Shown one piece after another: positions 1 through 6,882 of a stretch of DNA of 64,000 bases; within the stretch, counting starts at the first letter, position 1, and the number at the start of each line of letters is the position of its first letter. The notes beneath the pieces were generated by a model. The model saw only the letters and a list, made by a program, of their open reading frames with translations. It did no database searches and was not told the DNA's origin. Position numbers and translations under genes: made by a program. The DNA comes from Lithodes maja. Its lineage: Eukaryota; Arthropoda; Malacostraca; Decapoda; Lithodidae. The stretch covers positions 95,909-159,908 of the forward strand of contig JBAKBP010003134.1 of assembly GCA_037953745.1 (NCBI GenBank), given 5' to 3'.

Positions 1-39
1 TAAACACTATAATTGAGCACTAATATATTTATTTATTAA
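1..39 (-). promoter_or_regulatory. Upstream flank of a further gene copy lying left of the window
   Basis: The first bases match the sequence just upstream of the gene copies at 1549-1590 and 3230-3275: a TATAAACAC-like motif, then a GAGCAC motif and AT-rich sequence. In those copies this block sits about 30-70 bp upstream of the start codon. The window therefore appears to open immediately upstream of another minus-strand copy whose coding region would be just outside the left edge. This is inferred from order and similarity alone. Confidence 0.55.
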
Positions 40-93
40 CCCTCCCAGGGTGCGGCGGCGGCGGCGCGTTACTAGATGCGAAGGTGACACACC
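40..93 (-). repeat. GC-rich tRNA-like (SINE-like) spacer element, degenerate copy
   Basis: This copy shares the CTAGTAACGCGCC block and GCC-rich stretch with the better copy at 9040-9125. The B-box half is lost and a short GCC run has expanded (51-67). It is identified only through its relatives in the other units. Confidence 0.4.
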
Positions 94-118
94 AAAAAGC
101 TCACAGATATAATATATA

Positions 119-131
119 TGTGTGTGTGTGT
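119..131. repeat. Short (TG)n microsatellite
   Basis: A TG dinucleotide run directly follows an AT-rich stretch. Equivalent positions in other units carry AT or GT runs of different length, so this is a slippage-prone site of the spacer. Confidence 0.8.
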
Positions 132-234
132 AACTTACCCGCCATCATTTTTTGTTTTATAACCCCAGAAGTTGCCAAATTCTCTCAGTTAGTTTTCTGC
201 CCACAGCTAAAACCCCCGATGTCTATCTAATTAA

Positions 235-546
235 CCCTTTAGCGGATCCAAATGTGGTAAGTATTTTTTTAAAGCCTAAACAGCCACTTTTTTGTTGTAT
301 TTAGATCCACACCTCGTCACGTAACAGCCGCTATGGACGACAATCAGCACAGAAGGATGATGAACCTACTGTATTGATTTTTTTTTAACAATAAACTTTT
401 TTCTAGCCAAGACATGAGATGTATTATCAATTAATCCCCCCTCCAAAAAGTTTACATACAGAATGAAACGAATTTTGTTTGGTTAAATATAGTTTATTGT
501 CAAAACAAAAGGAAGGTTCATTCAGGTTGTCTTGCCCGCTAAAGGG
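235..546. mobile_element. piggyBac-like short inverted-repeat element (MITE-like), copy A
   Basis: The 312-bp segment has inverted termini, CCCTTTAGCGG on the left and CCGCTAAAGGG on the right, and is preceded by TTAA at 231-234. Termini beginning CCC next to TTAA are typical of piggyBac-superfamily elements. The right side reads TTGG and then TTAA four bases further on, so a perfect TTAA target duplication is not present. No transposase ORF is present, so it would be non-autonomous. Alternatively it is simply a duplicated 3' spacer with a short inverted repeat. It lies directly downstream of the gene copy at 613-1518. Confidence 0.5.
493..498 (-). terminator. Candidate poly(A) signal for gene copy 1
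   Basis: Read on the minus strand this is AATAAA in the context CAATAAACT, about 115 bp past the stop of the copy at 613-1518. The same motif is kept at the matching place downstream of copies 2, 4 and 5, which supports a role in 3'-end formation. It lies inside the inverted-repeat element. Confidence 0.45.
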
Positions 547-612
547 TTGGTTAAATGGTGTGTTGCAGAAATAAAAGGAATAATTTTCTAATGAAGAGCA
601 GCAAATTACCCA

Positions 613-1518
613 TCATCGTACCAGCTTTACCAGAAACACAATTAGGAATGACCCTCGCACCCTTGACACCCAAAAAGTACCAATCCCTAGAGCCCGTTGT
701 CCGTTGCGTACACTCGCGATGGAGAGAATGGTGTTGGAGTTAATATCAGCCGTGAGAGTGTGGAAACTATCACTTTGCGAGTAAGTCAGGTTTAGGTGAA
801 GTACCTCTCGGGTTCCATGCGTGTTGTATATGGCATAAATAGGGTCGGGGAAACAGAGGGCGAGCGACACTGTGACTACAATTTCCTCACTTCCGGCTTC
901 CGGGGCGAGTCGGATGAGATCAGAGGGGGCCAGGCTGAGGTGGCTCCATCCCCAGTCACACCCTATCGGAGCTAGGCATCCATCATCCATGACCTCAAGT
1001 TTGGAGAACCTAATCTTTGGTCCCCCATCGGTCATGTTTACCCGGTCTACCATAGTTACTCGCGACGCGGTTGCTGGGGTTAGTTCGCCAGCCTCCTTTT
1101 GATTCAGCTGGACAGTGAAGCTGTTGTTAGAAGCTGTCAGAAAGAAAGTGAAGAATTCGAACCACCCCCCTAGGACAAATGGAGGCCCTACAGCCGCGTG
1201 TTCCCAGCTGGTGACATTGAGACAGCCGACACCGGCCGAACGGATGGTGTTGTTGTTGAAGTAAGAATTATCCATGACCAAACAGGCCGCTGGCGAGCCC
1301 TCCGCTGTCAACAGCTCCCAATAGGCCGTCCACCATATATGTTTAAACAGAGGTGTCAACTGCACGGCGATTGGTAGCGGTAATGGGGCTTTGAGACTGA
1401 CGTTTGATGAGATAATGGGGCACGCCTGGTCAGCATACGGAACCAGCAGGGTCAGCAGCAGGAGGACCAAGGACTGCTTAGGAGGAATCCCACCTCCAGG
1501 ATCTCTGCCGGTCATCAT
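613..1518 (-). pseudogene. Secreted glycoprotein family, copy 1 (C-terminal frameshift)
   Basis: The ORF has 301 codons and starts at a tandem ATGATG. Its product has an N-terminal signal peptide (basic/polar start, Leu-rich core at about residues 16-26), NXS/T sequons, and six of the eight cysteines seen in the intact copies. Compared with copy 2, four bases are missing between about 690 and 718. The last about 30 residues are therefore read in another frame, and the final two cysteines (in the EDCSG and PNC motifs of intact copies) are lost. The out-of-frame tail is still hydrophobic (a stretch like SFLIVFLVKLV), so expression of a variant protein cannot be excluded. The upstream spacer and downstream inverted-repeat element match the other units. 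Function is unknown. Confidence 0.65.
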
Positions 1519-1526
1519 GATGTTTC

Positions 1527-1539
1527 CTGTAAATTACAG
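1527..1539 (-). promoter_or_regulatory. 13-bp palindrome / candidate 3' splice site upstream of copy 1
   Basis: CTGTAA and TTACAG form a perfect inverted repeat around one central base, nine bases before the start codon. On the coding strand it ends in TTTACAG followed by GAAACATC and the ATG, which also fits a 3' splice site closing a 5'-UTR intron. It overlaps a two-codon upstream ORF, ATG CTG TAA (1534-1542). The block is also present before copies 2 and 3; copy 4 keeps only ACAG GAAACATC. Whether it acts as a splice site, a protein-binding palindrome or neither is open. Confidence 0.4.
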
Positions 1540-1545
1540 CATGGT

Positions 1546-1553
1546 TATTTATA
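1546..1553 (-). promoter_or_regulatory. TATA-like box upstream of copy 1
   Basis: The minus strand reads TATAAATA about 28-35 bp before the start codon. If it were a functional TATA box the 5' UTR would be almost absent, which weakens the idea unless the ATG is used at the very 5' end. Related TATAA sequences occur at the same place before copies 2 and 3. Confidence 0.3.
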
Positions 1554-1594
1554 CACACTATAATTGAGCACTATAATATATTTTATGTAACCTG

Positions 1595-1660
1595 TGGTGA
1601 TCTTTCCCCCGAACCTGAGTTGGTGCGGCGGGGTGCGCGTTACTGGAGGCGAGGCTCACA
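1595..1660 (-). repeat. tRNA-like (SINE-like) spacer element, degenerate copy
   Basis: The minus strand carries CAGTAACGCGC, a GC-rich block, then CAACTCAGGTTCG followed by GGGGGAAAGATCACC. Relative to the copy at 9040-9125 part of the B-box (AATCC) is deleted. It stands upstream of gene copy 1, in the same place as the relatives in other units. Confidence 0.4.
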
Positions 1661-1668
1661 GATATGAT

Positions 1669-1689
1669 GATATATATATATATATATAT
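1669..1689. repeat. (AT)n microsatellite
   Basis: A run of alternating A and T lies in the spacer between the tRNA-like element and inverted-repeat element B. The matching place in the first unit holds a TG run. Confidence 0.85.
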
Positions 1690-1900
1690 CCCTCTCACGA
1701 CCCAGACAGAGGTTGCCAGATTAGCAATCTCTCCTAAATTAGTGTTCTGCCCGGTAACAAAGGCTTTAAAAGTATCCCTAATAGGCTCTCAAAATTGCGG
1801 CAGGGTTAATTAACCCTTTAGGTAAGTAAGGATCAATAATTTTGTTTTATTTAGTCTATACGGCCACCTTTTGTTGTTTATTTAGAGCCGTACGAGTCAC

Positions 1901-1915
1901 GTGTGTGTGTGTGTG
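1901..1915. repeat. (GT)n microsatellite
   Basis: A short GT run lies inside the left arm of element B, following TCAC. Copies A and C have CACGTG-like or shorter GT sequence at this place. Confidence 0.75.
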
Positions 1916-1979
1916 TGGTATAATTTCTTTTCATTTACAATAAACTTTTTATTTTAAAGACATATGAGATGTATTATCC

Positions 1980-2017
1980 CCTAAAACTAGGCAAGGCAAT
2001 ATAATATTTTCTCCAAA
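1980..2017 (+). repeat. Diverged satellite-like fragment inside element B
   Basis: CCTAAAACTAGGC is followed by ATAATATTTTCTCCAAA, in the same order and orientation as CCTAAAAACTAGGC and AATAATATTTTCTCAAA in the satellite monomer of the array. The intervening part is shortened. This is one of four spacer segments that tie the gene cluster to the satellite. Confidence 0.55.
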
Positions 2018-2073
2018 CAAGTTTACACAAAGAGAGAGCTGGGAAATGAAACACATTTTCGGGTTAAATACAT

Positions 2074-2079
2074 TTTATT
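2074..2079 (-). terminator. Candidate poly(A) signal for gene copy 2
   Basis: AATAAA on the minus strand, about 146 bp past the stop of copy 2, followed by T-rich sequence. It occupies the conserved place within the right arm of element B. Confidence 0.5.
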
Positions 2080-2224
2080 GTCAAAACAAAATCATACCAC
2101 GTAAATAAAATACAAAAATAAAGGGCCGTATCCCCGAAGCGGCCAGGGGGGGGAGGAGGTTCAGTGTCCAGGGTTGTCAATCAAATATCCCCATAAGGTC
2201 ATTATTTGCCCGCTAAAGGGTTGG

Positions 2225-3208
2225 TTAAAATATTTGTTTCAGAAATAAAATGAATAATCTTCTAACTAGAATGCTAATTGGGGATAAGAGCAGCGAATTA
2301 ACCGGAATACCAGCTTTACTAGAAACACAATTAGGAATGACCCTCGCACCCTTGACACTCAAAACGTACCAATGCCCAGAGCAGTCCTCCCGTCCGCGGT
2401 GTGCCCTCGTGATGGAGAGAATAGTGTTGGAGTTAAGATAGGCCGTGAGAGTGTGGTAGCGATCACCTCGGAAGTAAGTTAAGTTTAAGTGAAGTGCCTC
2501 TCGGGTTCCATGCGTGCTGTATAGGGCATAATTAGGGTAGGGGAAACAGGAGGTGAGAGACACTGCGACTGAAATTTCCTCACTTCCGACTTCCGGGGAG
2601 AGTCGGATGAGATCAGAGGGCGCCGGGCTGAGGAGGCTCCACCCATTGTCACACTCTGTCAGAGCTAGGCACCCATCATCCATGACCTCAAAGCTGGGGA
2701 ACCTAATCTTTGGTCCCTCATCGGTCATGTTCACCTGGTCTACCATAGTTACTCGCAAATTGGTTTCTTGGGTTAGTTCGCCAGCCTCCTTTTGATTCAG
2801 CTGGATAGTGAAGCTGTTGTTAGAAGCTGTCAGAAAGAGAGTGAAGAATATGGACCACATCCCGGAGGCAAATGGCGGCCAGACAGCCACGTGTTCCCAG
2901 CTGGTGACATTGAGACAGCCGACACCGGCCGAACGGATGGTATTGTCGATGAGAGAATTATCCATGACCAAACAGGCAGCTGGCGAGCCCTCCGCGTTCA
3001 ACAGCTCCCAATAGACCGTCCACCTTGAGGTATGCCATTGAGGTATCAATTGTAGGGTGATTGGTAGCGGTAATGGGACTTTGAGACTGTCCCCTGATAA
3101 GAGACTGGGACACGCCTGGCCAGCATACGCCGGAACCAGCAGAGTCAGCAGCAGGAGGACCAAGGACTGCTTCGGAGGAATCCCACCTCCAGGATCTCTG
3201 CCGGCCAT
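2225..3208 (-). CDS. Secreted eight-cysteine glycoprotein family, copy 2 (intact)
   Basis: The 327-residue ORF is open throughout. A signal peptide occupies about residues 1-31, with a Leu-rich core at 16-25 and an AYAGQA-like cleavage region. The mature part has cysteines at 33, 79, 98, 180, 186, 221, 276 and 294, enough for four disulfides. Sequons lie at N100, N130, N160 and N242. Conserved blocks include YWELL, GCLNVTSWEH, SFTIQLNQKEAGELT, MDDGCLAL, PSDLIRLSPE, HGTREALHLNLTY and KGARVIPNC. The C-terminus (about 303-327) is hydrophobic but interrupted by two arginines, so it may be a transmembrane tail or a damaged GPI signal. The start is the only ATG before the signal peptide; compared with copies 1 and 3 the GAAACATC leader next to it is missing. 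It is flanked downstream by element B with AATAAA. The family and function are not recognised. Secretion to the cell surface or outside is inferred. Confidence 0.8.
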   Translation of the reverse strand: MAGRDPGGGIPPKQSLVLLLLTLLVPAYAGQACPSLLSGDSLKVPLPLPITLQLIPQWHTSRWTVYWELLNAEGSPAACLVMDNSLIDNTIRSAGVGCLNVTSWEHVAVWPPFASGMWSIFFTLFLTASNNSFTIQLNQKEAGELTQETNLRVTMVDQVNMTDEGPKIRFPSFEVMDDGCLALTECDNGWSLLSPAPSDLIRLSPEVGSEEISVAVSLTSCFPYPNYALYSTHGTREALHLNLTYFRGDRYHTLTAYLNSNTILSITRAHRGREDCSGHWYVLSVKGARVIPNCVSSKAGIPVNSLLLSPISILVRRLFILFLKQIF

Positions 3209-3221
3209 CTGTAAATTACAG
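3209..3221 (-). promoter_or_regulatory. 13-bp palindrome / candidate 3' splice site and mini-uORF before copy 2
   Basis: The CTGTAA-N-TTACAG palindrome abuts the start codon here, because the GAAACATC leader seen in copies 1 and 3 is absent. The overlapping two-codon uORF (3216-3224) is kept. Conservation of this block between copies whose flanks differ suggests a function in expression, although common descent is enough to explain it. Confidence 0.4.
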
Positions 3222-3284
3222 CATGGTTATAAACACCATATATTTTAGGAGGAGCACTACTAATATATTTTATTTAAACCTCCC

Positions 3285-3345
3285 AATGAAAGTGGGTAAT
3301 CTCTCCCCCCCCGGAGGATTCGTGTGGCTGCGGATTACTATGATG
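3285..3345 (-). repeat. tRNA-like (SINE-like) spacer element, degenerate copy
   Basis: A recognisable AATCCTCCGGGGGG..GAGATTACCC series on the minus strand corresponds to the B-box end of the copy at 9040-9125. The A-box side is eroded and a block between the boxes is deleted. Confidence 0.35.
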
Positions 3346-3362
3346 TGTGGGACTTATTACAC

Positions 3363-3700
3363 GATCCGAATGTGATAAGTAAGGTATTTTTTGTTTAGCC
3401 TATACGGCCACCCTTTTTTTTATTTAGAGGCGTATACTACTCACACCTCCGTCACGTGTGTGTGTGGTATGATTTTTTTTTTCAATAAACTTTTTTCTAG
3501 CCAAGACATGATGAGATGTATTATTAATTACTTGACCAACATAATATTTTCTCCAAAAAATTTACATAAAGAGGGCTGGTAAGGTGGGAAATGAAACGAT
3601 TTTTCTGGTTAAATACTTGTCCAAACAAAATCAGTGCCCCCGAAGGGGGTTCAGTGTCCAGGGTTGTCAATCAAATATCCCCATACGGTCCCGCTAAAAG
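3363..3700. mobile_element. piggyBac-like inverted-repeat element, copy C (decayed ends)
   Basis: The left side retains GATCCGAATGTG.TAAGTAAGG and the right side retains CCGCTAAAA, but neither terminal CCC/GGG is intact and no TTAA is present. The interior keeps the AGAGGCGTA, GTGTGGTATGATTTTTTTTT and CAATAAAC motifs of the left arm. The AATAAA equivalent on the minus strand, present in copies A, B, D and E, is lost here, in line with the pseudogene state of its gene copy. Confidence 0.4.
3525..3560 (+). repeat. Diverged satellite-like fragment inside element C
   Basis: ATTAATTACTTGACCAAC is followed by ATAATATTTTCTCCAAAAAA. The satellite monomer has ATTAACATTGAATTGACAAA then ATAATATTTTCTCAAAAA. 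Order and orientation agree, with a few substitutions and indels. Confidence 0.5.
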
Positions 3701-4620
3701 ATTTGTTGCAGAAATAAAATGGATAATCTTCTAGCTAGAATGCTAATTGGGGATGAGAGCAGAATAGCGGAAAGCGAAATACCAGCTTGACTAGAAACAC
3801 AATTAGGAATGACCCTCGCACCCTTGACACCCAACTTGTACCAATGCCCAGAGCAGTCCTCCCGTCCGCGGCGTGCCACCGTGATGGAGAGAATGGTGTT
3901 GGAGTTAAGATCGGCCGTGAGAGTGTGGTAGCGATCACCTCGGGAGTAAGTTAAGTTGAAGTGAAGTGCCTCTCGGGTTCCATGCGTGCTGTATAGGGCA
4001 TAATTAGGGTAGGGGAAACAGAAGGAGAGAGACACTGCGACTAAAATTTCCTCACTTCCGGCCTCCGGGGGGAGTCGGATGAGATCAGAGGGCGCCAGGC
4101 TGAGGCGGCTCCACCCATTGTCAGAGCTAGGCACCCATTATCCATGACCTCAAAGCTGGGGAACCTAATCGTTGGTCCCCCATAGGTCGTGTTCACCCGG
4201 TCTACCATAGTGACTCTCAAATTGGTTTCTTGGGTTAGTTCGCCAACCTCCTTTTGATTCAGCTGGACAGTGAAGCTGTTGCTAGAAGCTGTCAGAAAGA
4301 AAGTGAAGACATTGTACCACTCCCCAAAGGCAAATGGAGGCCCTACAGCCGCGTGTTCCCAGCTGGTGACATTGAGACAGCCGACACCAGCCGAATGGAT
4401 GTTATTGTCGATGAGAGAATTATCCATGACCAAACAGGCAGCTGGCGAGCCCTCCGCTGTCAACAGCTCCCAATAGACCGTCCACCTTGGGTTATATCTC
4501 ACAGGGAACATTTGCACGGTGATTGGTACACACCTGGCCAGCATACGGCGGAACCAGCAGGGTCAACAGCAGGAGGACCAAGGACTGCTTAGGAAGAATC
4601 CCACCTCTGCCGGTCATCAT
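3694..4620 (-). pseudogene. Secreted glycoprotein family, copy 3 (two frameshifts)
   Basis: The copy opens with ATGATG and a signal peptide like that of copy 1, but a deletion right after the signal peptide (about 4525-4545) removes the segment around the first mature cysteine and shifts the frame. The middle part is then open in a second frame down to about 4120. There ten bases are missing relative to copy 2, between two TGTCA direct repeats (junction about 4119-4123), and the remaining C-terminal part (YALYSTHGTREALH onward) runs in a third relation. The 3' end keeps the EDCSG and PNC cysteine motifs and a hydrophobic tail. The downstream AATAAA is lost. It is most likely a dead copy. Confidence 0.8.
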
Positions 4621-4628
4621 GATGTTTC

Positions 4629-4641
4629 CTGTAAATTACAG
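4629..4641 (-). promoter_or_regulatory. 13-bp palindrome / candidate 3' splice site before copy 3
   Basis: This is the same CTGTAA-N-TTACAG palindrome, GAAACATC leader and two-codon uORF (4636-4644) as before copy 1. The whole leader is base-for-base shared with copy 1 although the coding region here is broken, so it probably reflects a recent common ancestor or conversion. Confidence 0.4.
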
Positions 4642-4659
4642 CATGGTTATAAAACACCG

Positions 4660-4712
4660 TCGAACCTGAGTTGGTGCGGGCGGGGGTGCGTTACTAGATC
4701 ACTAAGGCACAT
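4660..4712 (-). repeat. tRNA-like (SINE-like) spacer element, degenerate copy
   Basis: The minus strand contains CTAGTAACGC, a GC-rich block and CCAACTCAGGTTCG, then runs straight into the leader of copy 3. The AT-rich part that separates the element from the gene in other units is deleted. Confidence 0.35.
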
Positions 4713-4899
4713 AGGTGTGTGTGTGTGGGGCCTACCGGACAAACAAGAATAAACGTTACTACGATAGATGAATAGATAGTAAGGCAATGTGGTAAGTAAT
4801 GATCAATAGGTATTTTTTGTTTAGCCACCTTTTTGGTTTTTATTAGAGCCGTACCACTCACATGTGCAAGACATGAGATATATAAACGGGGCTTTTTAA

Positions 4900-4950
4900 C
4901 TAAAAACTAGGCTAGCTATAAAGTAAGATTGACTTGACCAAAATAATATT
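4900..4950 (+). repeat. Diverged satellite-like fragment inside element D
   Basis: CTAAAAACTAGGCTAGC, ATTGACTTGACC and AAAATAATATT follow one another within 51 bp. The array monomer has CTAAAAACTAGGCTAATTAA, ATTGAATTGAC and AAAATAATATT in the same order. An ACGGGG..TTT piece just before it (4886-4896) may match the ACGGGATTT of the monomer. Confidence 0.6.
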
Positions 4951-5004
4951 ACGAGAGCTGCTGGCAAGGTGGAAAATGAAACAAATTGTTCTGGTTAAAT
5001 ACAT

Positions 5005-5010
5005 TTTATT
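5005..5010 (-). terminator. Candidate poly(A) signal downstream of copy 4
   Basis: AATAAA on the minus strand, about 435 bp past the stop of copy 4, with the relic gene fragment lying between. It is in the conserved position inside the right arm of element D. Confidence 0.4.
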
Positions 5011-5164
5011 GAAAAAAATCAAAATCATACCACAGTGCACATAGGTGTGAGTAGTACGGCTCTAAATCAAAAATAAAGGGCCGTATCCCTCCTGGATGGT
5101 AATAACACCGTCGGGTATACCGCATATTCATTTGCCCGCTAAAGGGTCAGTTAAAAAAATTTGT

Positions 5165-5412
5165 TGCAGAACCAAAATAGATAGTAAACAATGATTGAAT
5201 GACGTGGTGTGCCTCGGAGTTAAGATTGACCGTGGTTGTATAATCACCTCGCCACAGTTACTCGCAAATTAGTTTCTTGGGTTAGTTCACCAGATTCACA
5301 GTTAGACAGTATCGATATCAAAAAGAAAGTGAAGATATTGTATCACTCCTCCCCTCCCTCCACCCCCGGACAGCCGCGTTTTCCCCGAAAGGAAAGCCGG
5401 TGTGAGAATTGC
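5165..5412 (-). pseudogene. Heavily deleted relic of the glycoprotein gene
   Basis: Short segments match the coding region of intact copies in the right order: a TTGTTGCAGAA 3'-flank, then a block like GGAGTTAAGAT..CCGTG, then ACAGTTACTCGCAAATTAGTTTCTTGGGTTAGTTC, an AAAGAAAGTGAAGATATTGTA block, GACAGCCGCGT and finally GCCGGTG..AGAATT. Two large internal deletions and many substitutions are present and no reading frame survives. It sits between element D and the intact copy 4 and shows that an older copy decayed here. Confidence 0.65.
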
Positions 5413-5444
5413 TAAAACAAATAGAACATGTATACAATACAGAA

Positions 5445-6497
5445 TTACAATAATAGAATAACACTAGTTATAACAATTGAACTTAGTATGTTAATTGGGG
5501 ATGAGAGCAGAATAACGGAAAGCGAAGTGCCCGTAATATCAGCTTTACTAGAAATACAATTAGGAATGACCCTCGCACCCTTGAGACCCAACGAGTACCA
5601 ATACCCAGAGCAGTCCTCCCGTTCGTCGTGTACCCTCGTGATGGAGAGAATGGTGGTGGAGTTAAGATCGGCCGTGAGAGTGTGGTAGTGATAACCTCGG
5701 GAGTAAAATATGTTTAGGTGAAGTGCCTCTCGGGTTCCGTGCGTGCTGTTGTATATGGCATAATAGTAGCGGGGAAAACAGTCGGAGAGCCCCACTGCGA
5801 CTGTAATTTCCTCACTTCCGACTTTCGGGGAGAGGCGGATGAGATCAGCAGAGGGTGCCAGGCTGAGGCGGCTCCACCCACTGTCACACCCTGTCAGAGC
5901 TAGGCACCCATCATCATCCATAACCTCAAAGCTGGGGAACCTTATCTGTGGCCCCCCCTGGCTCGTCTTCACCCAGTCTACCATAGTTACCGAAAAATTG
6001 GTATCTTGGGTCAGTTCGCCAGCCTCCTTTTGATTCAACTGGACAGTGAAGCTGTTGTTGGAAGCTGTCAGAAAAAAAGTTAGGATATCATTCCACTCCC
6101 CTCCCATAAAAACTGCAGGCCGGACAGCCGCGTGTATCCAGGCGGAGAAAAATGAAGGCCGGACCACCGCGTGTTCCCATCTGGTGACATTGAGACAGCG
6201 GACACCAGCCGAACGGATGGTGTTGCGGGTGTCAGAATTCTCCATGACCAAACAGGCGACTGGTTGGCCTTTCGCCGTCAACAGCTCCCAATAGGTCGTC
6301 CAATTTAGGTCAACTACGTTCATCAACTGCACGGTGGTTGGCAGCGGTAGTGGGGCTTCGAGACTGTCCCTATTAAATAAGAAGCGGGGGCACGCCCGGC
6401 CAGCAGCACATGGAACCAGCAGTAGCAGCAGCAGCACCAAGGCCTGCTTAGGAATCCCACCTCCAGAACACAAACATAGGTGGTCTCTGCCGGTCAT
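5445..6497 (-). CDS. Secreted eight-cysteine glycoprotein family, copy 4 (intact, GPI-like tail)
   Basis: The 350-residue ORF is open throughout and is the best preserved member. A signal peptide covers about residues 1-35 (Leu-rich core at 20-28). Mature cysteines lie at 36, 82, 101, 198, 204, 240, 296 and 314, the same eight as copy 2. Sequons lie at N65, N103, N147, N167, N250 and N279. After PNC and a small-residue SSKAD segment the protein ends in about 25 mostly hydrophobic residues running to the last residue, as expected for a GPI-anchor signal, so a cell-surface location is inferred. Residues 108-120 and 121-133 (EHAVVRPSFFSAW and IHAAVRPAVFMGG) are an in-frame 39-bp tandem duplication not seen in other copies, which explains most of the extra length. 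The first Met of the usual ATGATG pair is changed to ATA, so the start is the second codon. The function is not recognised. Confidence 0.82.
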   Translation of the reverse strand: MTGRDHLCLCSGGGIPKQALVLLLLLLVPCAAGRACPRFLFNRDSLEAPLPLPTTVQLMNVVDLNWTTYWELLTAKGQPVACLVMENSDTRNTIRSAGVRCLNVTRWEHAVVRPSFFSAWIHAAVRPAVFMGGEWNDILTFFLTASNNSFTVQLNQKEAGELTQDTNFSVTMVDWVKTSQGGPQIRFPSFEVMDDDGCLALTGCDSGWSRLSLAPSADLIRLSPKVGSEEITVAVGLSDCFPRYYYAIYNSTHGTREALHLNIFYSRGYHYHTLTADLNSTTILSITRVHDEREDCSGYWYSLGLKGARVIPNCISSKADITGTSLSVILLSSPINILSSIVITSVILLL

Positions 6498-6514
6498 TAT
6501 GATGTTTCCTGTAT

Positions 6515-6660
6515 GGTAATAGAATAAACACCATGTTTGAAGAGGACAACTTTTTCACAGATTTATTCGTTCACTATCTGTAAAAATACTATTAATTTTG
6601 TAATCATTTTTACACATACACTGAAAATAGTTAAAGATATAATAATCGTGTATCTTAATT
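6515..6660. other. AT-rich spacer upstream of copy 4, no gene seen
   Basis: The sequence is AT-rich and shares an ACTGAAAATAGTTAAAGATATAATAAT-like block (6620-6650) with 8985-9020, in the same position relative to the tRNA-like element. It could contain the promoter of copy 4; the leader next to the gene keeps ACAG GAAACATC but not the full palindrome found before copies 1-3. Confidence 0.5.
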
Positions 6661-6674
6661 CAATGGAAAGTGAG

Positions 6675-6765
6675 GTGGGTGATCTTCCCCTCTTGAGGAT
6701 TCAAACCTGAGTTGGGTAGGGGTGAGGTTGCGGTGGCGACTACGGCGCGTAGGAGACTAAGGCAG
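6675..6765 (-). repeat. tRNA-like (SINE-like) element with B-box
   Basis: The minus strand holds GGTTTGAATCC (6697-6707), one mismatch from the pol III B-box consensus GGTTCGANTCC, preceded by CAACTCA and a GC-rich stretch with ACGCGCCG. It is followed by GAGGGGAAGATCACC. The layout matches the copy at 9040-9125. It fits a tRNA-derived SINE fragment, but no complete tRNA cloverleaf can be drawn. Confidence 0.45.
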
Positions 6766-6882
6766 TATATATGGTGAGGTACATAAATAATGATGTGTGT
6801 GTGGGGGGGTTTACCCGCCACCACTTCCGGACAAACAACGTTACTACGATAGATAATAGACAAAGTGTGTTGTTTTTTGTCG

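Larger units (their letters stand above)
1814..2220. mobile_element. piggyBac-like short inverted-repeat element, copy B
   Basis: A TTAA at 1810-1813 precedes CCCTTTA; the right end is CCCGCTAAAGGG at 2209-2220. The left terminus has lost the GCGGATCC stretch seen in copies A and F. Inside are two long imperfect inverted arms: 1856-1947 reads outward as GGCCAC..AGAGCCGTAC..TGGTATAATT..CAATAAAC, and the reverse complement of 2063-2131 gives a similar series. The central part (1980-2017) resembles the satellite monomer. Confidence 0.5.
4787..5146. mobile_element. piggyBac-like inverted-repeat element, copy D (left end eroded)
   Basis: The right terminus CCCGCTAAAGGG (5135-5146) is intact; the left end retains only AATGTGGTAAGTAA. 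Two inverted arms are clear: 4829-4877 with AGAGCCGTACCACTCACATGTGCA, and 5003-5091 whose reverse complement has AGAGCCGTACTACTCACACC and TGGTATGATTTTGATT. The arms could fold into a long imperfect hairpin. The loop contains a satellite-like segment (4900-4950). Confidence 0.45.

Noticed and set aside
555..6519. Plus-strand ORFs of 60-112 codons opposite the glycoprotein genes
   Set aside because: They are antisense shadows of the minus-strand coding regions; they lack consistent starts and are not kept across copies except where the sense protein is conserved.
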